From the NCBI GenBank assembly GCA_900545055.1, contig UQXP01000019.1, positions 1 through 28,978 on the forward strand: 28,978 nucleotides of DNA, given 5' to 3'. Position numbers and translations under genes: made by a program. Source of the DNA: an uncultured Collinsella sp. (GTDB lineage: Bacteria > Actinomycetota > Coriobacteriia > Coriobacteriales > Coriobacteriaceae). Below are positions 22,847 to 28,978 of this stretch, one piece after another; positions within the stretch are counted from its first letter, which is position 1; each line of letters opens with the position of its first letter. Under the pieces are notes generated by a model. It ran no database searches and was not told where the DNA came from. It saw only the letters and a program-made list of their open reading frames with translations.

Positions 22847-22903
22847 GTCTTGATCTGTAACAGGTAGACTCAATTTTGTCGGCTAGATGTTACAGGTCGA
22901 GAT
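22847..22903. repeat. Palindromic repeat, copy B
   Basis: The same design as copy A, with 16-nt arms (22847-22862 and 22888-22903) sharing CTGTAACAGGTAG and CTAGATGTTACAG. The arms of B differ from A at several positions but still pair through G-U in RNA. The loop centres of A and B are different. Confidence 0.75.
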
Positions 22904-22940
22904 TTTTGGTCGAGGCAGGCCACGGACAACACAGGGGCGC

Positions 22941-22973
22941 AAAAAACGGAGCCGTGTTGCCACGACTCCGTTT
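22941..22973 (-). terminator. Terminator of glgP
   Basis: Stem AAACGGAGCCGTG (22944-22956) / CACGACTCCGTTT (22961-22973), loop TTGC. The one mismatch is a G-U pair in minus-strand RNA, which then runs into six U residues (22941-22946). Confidence 0.85.
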
Positions 22974-23001
22974 CTCAAGAGGATGGGTAAGGGAAGCGAA
23001 A

Positions 23002-25269
<2,268 letters not shown>

Positions 25270-25310
25270 GTTTCCTCCTGTGGTGAGTCGACGACATGTC
25301 AGAAATTCAA

Positions 25311-25350
25311 AAGAAGCCCGCGCGAGGGGATTGGGGTGGCCTCGCGCGGG
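25311..25350 (-). terminator. Terminator-like hairpin between malQ and glgP
   Basis: Perfect 11-bp stem CCCGCGCGAGG (25317-25327) / CCTCGCGCGGG (25340-25350), followed on the minus strand by CTTCTTTTG. The interrupted T tract suggests partial termination, giving more malQ than glgP message unless glgP has its own promoter. A palindrome CGGACGCGTCCG (25355-25366) adjoins it. Confidence 0.6.
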
Positions 25351-25397
25351 GAAACGGACGCGTCCGCACGATGGGGTGGGGTCGGGCGCGGTGGCTC

Positions 25398-26903
25398 CTA
25401 TTGGGGAAGCTCAATTTCGGCTTCCGACGGGATGCGGAAGTAGGTCTCGGTCCAGCCGGTGAGCTTGTGCTCGAGCTCGCGGGTGATGGCGCCATCGAGC
25501 ATGCGCCAGGTCCAGTTGCCGCCCAGGGTGGCGGGAGTGTTGATGCGCGCCTCGTTGCCCAGATTGAGCAGGTCCTGCATGGTGTAGATGCAGGTATCGC
25601 TCACGCTGGCGGCGATGGTGCGGTTGAGCGCGTCGGCCATGGGCTCGCCTGCCTGCTGGTGGGTATACAGGGCCGCCTGCTCGCGCTGGCGCGGGGTGGC
25701 CGTTCCCTCATACCAACCGCGCGCCGTCTCGTTGTCGTGTGTGCCCACATAGGCGACGGTGTTGGCAATGTAGTTGTGCGGCAGGTAGTACGAGTTGGTG
25801 CCCTCAAAGGCGAACTGCAAGATCTTCATGCCGGGGAAGCCCGAGTTGTCGCGCATGTCGATGACGCCGGGGGTGAGGAAGCCAAGGTCTTCGGCGATGA
25901 TGGGCAGCGTGCCGAGCTTTTCCTCGAGCGTCTTGAAGAACTTGAGGCCGGGGCCCTGCGTCCACGAACCGTAGGACGAATCGGGTGAGGAGAACGGCAC
26001 TTCCCAATAGGCCTCGAAGCCGCGGAAGTGATCCAGGCGGATGACATCGTACATGTTGAGGGCGGCGCGGATGCGGCCCTCCCACCAGGAGAAACCGTCG
26101 GCTTCCATGGCGTCCCAGTCGTAGATGGGATTTCCCCAGTACTGGCCGGTGGCCGAGAACTGGTCGGGCGGCGTGCCGGCGACACTTACGGGATTACCGG
26201 CGGCGTCGATCTTAAAGAGCTCGGGTGTGGCCCACATCTCGACGGAGTCGCGCGAGACATAGATGGGCAGGTCGCCGATGATGAGGATGTCGCGCTCGTT
26301 GGCATAGGCCTTGAGGCGGCTCCACTGACGATCGAAGAAGTACTGCGTCATCTGGTGGTAGAGCATGCGCGCGGGATGGGCGGCACAGACCTTGGCAGAA
26401 GCCTCGCCGCGGGTACGGAGCTCTGCGGGCCACTCCCAAAATGCCTTGAGACCGCACTCCTCCTTGACGGTCATGAACTCGCAGTAGGGGATGAGCCAGT
26501 CTTCGTTGGTTTGGACAAAGTCGTCGAAGTCGGCCGGCTTGTCGGCGGCAAAGCGCTCGGCGGCGCGGTCGAGAATCTGACGACGGCCACCAAAGATGGC
26601 GCCATAGTCGACATTGCTGGGGTCGGAGCCCAGGTACACGCCGTCGATATCGCGCTGCTCCAGATAGCCGGCCTCGATAAGCTCGGCAAAGTCGATGAAG
26701 TTGGGGTTGCCCGCACGGGCCGAGAACGACTGATAGGGCGAGTCGCCATAGCTCGTCGTCGTAAGGGGCAGAATCTGCCAATAATGTTGTTTGCACGAGG
26801 CGAGGAAATCGACAAAGTCGTAGGCGTTCCAGCCAAAGCCGCCGATGCCGTACGGTCCGGGCAGGGACGAGATGGGCATGAGAACACCGCTTGCACGCTC
26901 CAT
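25398..26903 (-). CDS. malQ: 4-alpha-glucanotransferase (amylomaltase)
   Basis: Transfers maltosyl or dextrin segments between alpha-1,4-glucans, releasing glucose and making longer chains for the phosphorylase. GH77 landmarks are SSLPGPYGIGGFG near the N-terminus, the nucleophile Asp in VIRLDHFRGFEAYWEVP, the acid/base Glu in IIAEDLGFLTPGV, and YVGTHDNETARGW. I start at ATG 26903 (MERASGVLMPISS), giving 501 residues, the family's usual length. GGTGAG lies seven bases upstream. The open frame extends to 27065, but the promoter predicted at 26988-27017 would start transcription downstream of that ATG, and the extra 54 residues are not family-like. Confidence 0.94.
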   Translation of the reverse strand: MERASGVLMPISSLPGPYGIGGFGWNAYDFVDFLASCKQHYWQILPLTTTSYGDSPYQSFSARAGNPNFIDFAELIEAGYLEQRDIDGVYLGSDPSNVDYGAIFGGRRQILDRAAERFAADKPADFDDFVQTNEDWLIPYCEFMTVKEECGLKAFWEWPAELRTRGEASAKVCAAHPARMLYHQMTQYFFDRQWSRLKAYANERDILIIGDLPIYVSRDSVEMWATPELFKIDAAGNPVSVAGTPPDQFSATGQYWGNPIYDWDAMEADGFSWWEGRIRAALNMYDVIRLDHFRGFEAYWEVPFSSPDSSYGSWTQGPGLKFFKTLEEKLGTLPIIAEDLGFLTPGVIDMRDNSGFPGMKILQFAFEGTNSYYLPHNYIANTVAYVGTHDNETARGWYEGTATPRQREQAALYTHQQAGEPMADALNRTIAASVSDTCIYTMQDLLNLGNEARINTPATLGGNWTWRMLDGAITRELEHKLTGWTETYFRIPSEAEIELPQ

Positions 26904-26987
26904 GGATGTGCTCACCAACCTTCTTGTTGTGGGATCGGCCTGCAGATGGGTGAACAGCCCGTCCCGAGTTTTAGAGTCGATGTCCCT

Positions 26988-27017
26988 ATTGTAGAACATG
27001 TTGTTTAAACATGTATA
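26988..27017 (-). promoter_or_regulatory. Promoter of malQ with operator in the spacer
   Basis: On the minus strand TATACA (27012-27017) and TACAAT (26988-26993) are 18 bp apart. The operator-like ATGTTTAAACAA (27001-27012) fills the upstream half of the spacer, a position at which a bound protein would block RNA polymerase. Confidence 0.55.
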
Positions 27018-27066
27018 GGCGAGATTAAAAAGTTGGTCCATTTTCGGTAAATGGTTACGCGCCATG

Positions 27067-27101
27067 AAAAAAGCCCCGGTCTCACATCGTGAGATCGGGG
27101 C
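27067..27101 (-). terminator. Terminator of galE
   Basis: Stem GCCCCGGTCTCAC (27073-27085) / GTGAGATCGGGGC (27089-27101), with one G-U pair, followed on the minus strand by six T residues (27067-27072). Confidence 0.9.
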
Positions 27102-27124
27102 AAGAACGCTATGTAGGTTTTTTG

Positions 27125-28186
27125 CTACTCGGCGTCGGCGAAGCCGTTGGGATTATGGCTCTGCCAATTCCAGCTGTCGCGGCACATGTCCGCGATGTCG
27201 TACTGAGCCTTCCAGCCCATCATGCGCTCGGCCTTGGAGGCATCGCACCAGTTGGCGGCGATGTCACCGGCGCGGCGCTCGCGGATCACATAGGGCAGCT
27301 CCTTGCCGCAGGCCTTGGAGAAGGCGGCGACGACCTCGAGCACCGAGGTACCGGTGCCAGTGCCCAGGTTAAAGATCTCGACGCCGGTCTTGCCGTTCAT
27401 CCAGTTAAGGGCGGCCACGTGACCAGAGGCCAGGTCGCAAACGTGGATGTAGTCGCGCACGCCGGTGCCGTCGGGGGTGGGGTAGTCGTTGCCAAAGACC
27501 TGAACGGCCTCGAGCTTGCCCACGGCGACCTGGGCGACGTAGGGCACCAGGTTGTTGGGGATACCCTTGGGGTCCTCGCCGATCAGGCCCGACGGATGGG
27601 CGCCGATGGGGTTGAAGTAACGGAGCAGCACAACGTCCCACTCGGGGTCGGCGGTGTGGACGTCCATGAGGATCTGCTCAATCATCCACTTGGTCCAACC
27701 ATAGGGGTTGGTCGCGGGCTTCTTGGGGTCCTCTTCGGTGACGGGCGGATTGTCCGGATCGCCGTAGACGGTCGAAGAGCTCGAGAAGATGATGGACTTA
27801 CAACCGTGGTTGCGCATGACGTCGATGAGCACCAGGGTGTTCTCGATATTGTTGTGGTAGTACTCGACGGGCTTGCTCACCGACTCGCCAACGGCCTTAA
27901 AGCCGGCGAAGTGGATGACACGGTCGATCTGGTGGGTATCGAAGATCTTGTTCATCGCATCGCGGTCGAGCACGTTGGCCTCGTAGAAGGTGAGGTTCTT
28001 GGCGGCCTCGTCGCCCACGATGGTCTTGACGCGGTCGATGGCAACGGCGCTGGAGTTGGAGAGGTCATCGACGACGACAACCTGGTAGCCACCCTCGAGC
28101 AGCTGAACGACGGTGTGCGAGCCGATAAAGCCGGCGCCGCCGGTAACGAGGACGCAGGTGTCTTTGGGGTCGAGTGCTTTGGACAT
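27125..28186 (-). CDS. galE: UDP-glucose 4-epimerase
   Basis: Interconverts UDP-glucose and UDP-galactose (Leloir pathway and cell-surface polysaccharide precursors). An extended SDR with the NAD-binding VTGGAGFIGSH, catalytic SSSSTVYG and Tyr-x-x-x-Lys in NPYGWTKWMIE. RYFNPIGAHPSGLIGEDP is typical of GalE. ATG 28186 (MSKALDPKD) is preferred, with TAGGAG seven bases upstream, giving 353 residues. An in-frame ATG at 28249 would add 21 unrelated residues and lies upstream of the predicted -10. It appears to be a single-gene unit with its own terminator. Confidence 0.95.
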   Translation of the reverse strand: MSKALDPKDTCVLVTGGAGFIGSHTVVQLLEGGYQVVVVDDLSNSSAVAIDRVKTIVGDEAAKNLTFYEANVLDRDAMNKIFDTHQIDRVIHFAGFKAVGESVSKPVEYYHNNIENTLVLIDVMRNHGCKSIIFSSSSTVYGDPDNPPVTEEDPKKPATNPYGWTKWMIEQILMDVHTADPEWDVVLLRYFNPIGAHPSGLIGEDPKGIPNNLVPYVAQVAVGKLEAVQVFGNDYPTPDGTGVRDYIHVCDLASGHVAALNWMNGKTGVEIFNLGTGTGTSVLEVVAAFSKACGKELPYVIRERRAGDIAANWCDASKAERMMGWKAQYDIADMCRDSWNWQSHNPNGFADAE

Positions 28187-28455
28187 GTAGTCTCCTATCG
28201 AATCAGGAACACTTCTTGAGGGGAGTATAGCGCAGCTAGGGGCGCCCAAAACGCGCGGGGCAGGAAAACCAGAGGATTGATGTTAACGTACTCATAGGGT
28301 GTTATTTGCATAATTCTTACCTTTGGCTTGGGTCGTAGTTACGAGCCGCCGACCATGCGATTTGCTGCCGTTCGTGGAAATCGTTGGGATGCGCTCTATG
28401 TACGCTAATATGTTTGAGTTGAGCGACATATAAATAAACATGTAACGGAGTACAT
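28187..28455. other. Divergent intergenic region between galE and the coiled-coil gene
   Basis: The 269 bp hold the probable galE promoter, of which only the -10 TATACT (28224-28229, minus strand) is clear. For the plus-strand gene, TTGGGA (28384-28389) and TAATAT (28406-28411) are 16 bp apart and could be its promoter. Nothing else is recognised. Confidence 0.4.
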
Positions 28456-28978
28456 ATGTCACCAAACAACGATTCCATCTTTACGCAGGAGCTTTCGCGC
28501 CGCACTGCCCTTAAGGCTCTTTTCGGCGCCGCTTCCGCGGCTGTTCTTTTTGGCTTGCCCACCCGCGCCCACGCGGCTGAGGCCACAAAGGAAACCACCG
28601 ACAAACTGAATGCCGCCCAGGCCCAGCTCGACGAGGTCCAGGCCCAGCTCGACAGCATCGCCAATGAGTACGCGGCGCTCGCCAATAAGAATGCCCAGAC
28701 GCTCAGCGATATCGAAGGCGTGCAGGGCCAGATTGACGAGACGCAGGCTCAGATCGACGCCAAGAAGGCCGAGCTTAAGAAGAAGCGCGGCGACCTTTCC
28801 GATCGCGTCGCCGCCAGCTACAAGTCGGGCGGTACCAATATCCTGTCGCTGCTGCTGGCATCGGGTTCGTTTGAGGAGCTCGTCGCCAACGCACATTACG
28901 TCGAGAAGATCAACAAGAGCGATCGCGACGCCATCGAGGACATTCAGACCATCCAAAAGGAGCTCGACACGCAAAAGT
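28456..28978 (+). CDS. Tat-exported coiled-coil protein, probable cell-wall hydrolase N-terminus (partial)
   Basis: The gene runs off the window, so only 174 residues are visible. The signal LSRRTALKALFGAASAAVLFGLPTRAHA has a twin arginine, a hydrophobic core and an AHA cleavage site. The mature part is a long coiled coil with repeated AQAQLDEVQAQLDSI and IDETQAQIDAKKAELKKKRGDL heptads. It then shows VAASYKSGGTNILSLLLASGSFEELVANAHYVEKI, a stretch resembling the regulatory coiled coil of PcsB-type peptidoglycan hydrolases. The C-terminal catalytic domain (NlpC/P60, CHAP or M23 in relatives) would lie beyond 28978. GGAG precedes ATG 28456. Export is clear; the hydrolase role is inferred. Confidence 0.8.
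   Translation, partial: MSPNNDSIFTQELSRRTALKALFGAASAAVLFGLPTRAHAAEATKETTDKLNAAQAQLDEVQAQLDSIANEYAALANKNAQTLSDIEGVQGQIDETQAQIDAKKAELKKKRGDLSDRVAASYKSGGTNILSLLLASGSFEELVANAHYVEKINKSDRDAIEDIQTIQKELDTQK

Larger units (their letters stand above)
22628..23001. other. Convergent intergenic region with terminators and repeats
   Basis: The 374 bp between the ATPase gene and glgP, which converge, contain one terminator for each gene and two copies of a palindromic repeat. No coding sequence is credible. Confidence 0.75.

Noticed and set aside
22766..22903. A minimal CRISPR array
   Set aside because: The units are themselves long palindromes with only two copies, the presumed spacers are loops bounded by conserved GGTAG/CTAGA, and no cas genes are present.
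26904..27065. An N-terminal extension of MalQ from the ATG at 27065
   Set aside because: It would start upstream of the predicted promoter, lacks a ribosome binding site, and does not resemble GH77 sequence. ATG 26903 gives the standard length.

Overview
The window looks like ordinary chromosome from a moderately high-GC, carbohydrate-fermenting Gram-positive actinobacterium. A gut Coriobacteriia member such as Collinsella is my best guess, from the overall composition, the Tat-type lipoprotein signals, the TsaB-RimI-TsaD fusion and the sugar-uptake gene mix. This is inference from recall, not a database match.

Layout. (1) 1-6987: a tight plus-strand housekeeping operon: acpS, nnr, alr, a type-4 uracil-DNA glycosylase, tsaE and a triple fusion tsaB-rimI-tsaD. 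(2) 6988-9480: a promoter, a 5' leader that could encode a 14-residue Ile/Val-rich peptide, an intrinsic terminator inside the leader, and a CstA-family transporter. (3) 9481-12262: a large protein with a winged-helix-like N-terminus, a long charged low-complexity middle and a JetD/TOPRIM-like C-terminus, followed by about 500 bp of structured non-coding DNA (a long palindrome, a 29-bp repeat also found at 7072, and a segment edged by copies of the tRNA-Gln T-arm). (4) 12263-17006, minus strand: tRNA-Gln(UUG), a peptidoglycan-binding-domain protein without signal peptide, a polyprenyl diphosphate synthase, and a PTS EIIC-EIIB protein fused to a Cof-type HAD phosphatase. (5) 17236-22627, plus strand: a TreR-like GntR/HutC regulator, then a complete CUT1 ABC sugar importer (Tat lipoprotein binding protein, two permeases, ATPase). 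(6) 22628-23001: convergent intergenic region with two copies of a palindromic repeat. (7) 23002-28186, minus strand: alpha-glucan phosphorylase, 4-alpha-glucanotransferase (malQ), galE. (8) 28456 to the end: start of a Tat-exported coiled-coil protein, cut by the window edge.

Regions 4 to 7 read as one alpha-glucan utilisation island. The ABC importer would bring in an oligosaccharide, MalQ and GlgP would convert maltodextrins to glucose and glucose-1-phosphate, and the PTS fusion would take up a disaccharide or hexose. Five copies of a 12-bp operator-like palindrome resembling TTGTTTAAACAA lie at the promoters of the PTS gene, the regulator, the binding-protein gene (two) and malQ. They resemble the TTGTATATACAA-type sites of TreR, so the GntR protein probably controls the whole island.

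The observations most worth following are the EIIC-EIIB-HAD fusion, the putative Ile/Val attenuator ahead of cstA, the orphan JetD-like protein, the shared operator set, and the tRNA-derived element beside tRNA-Gln.
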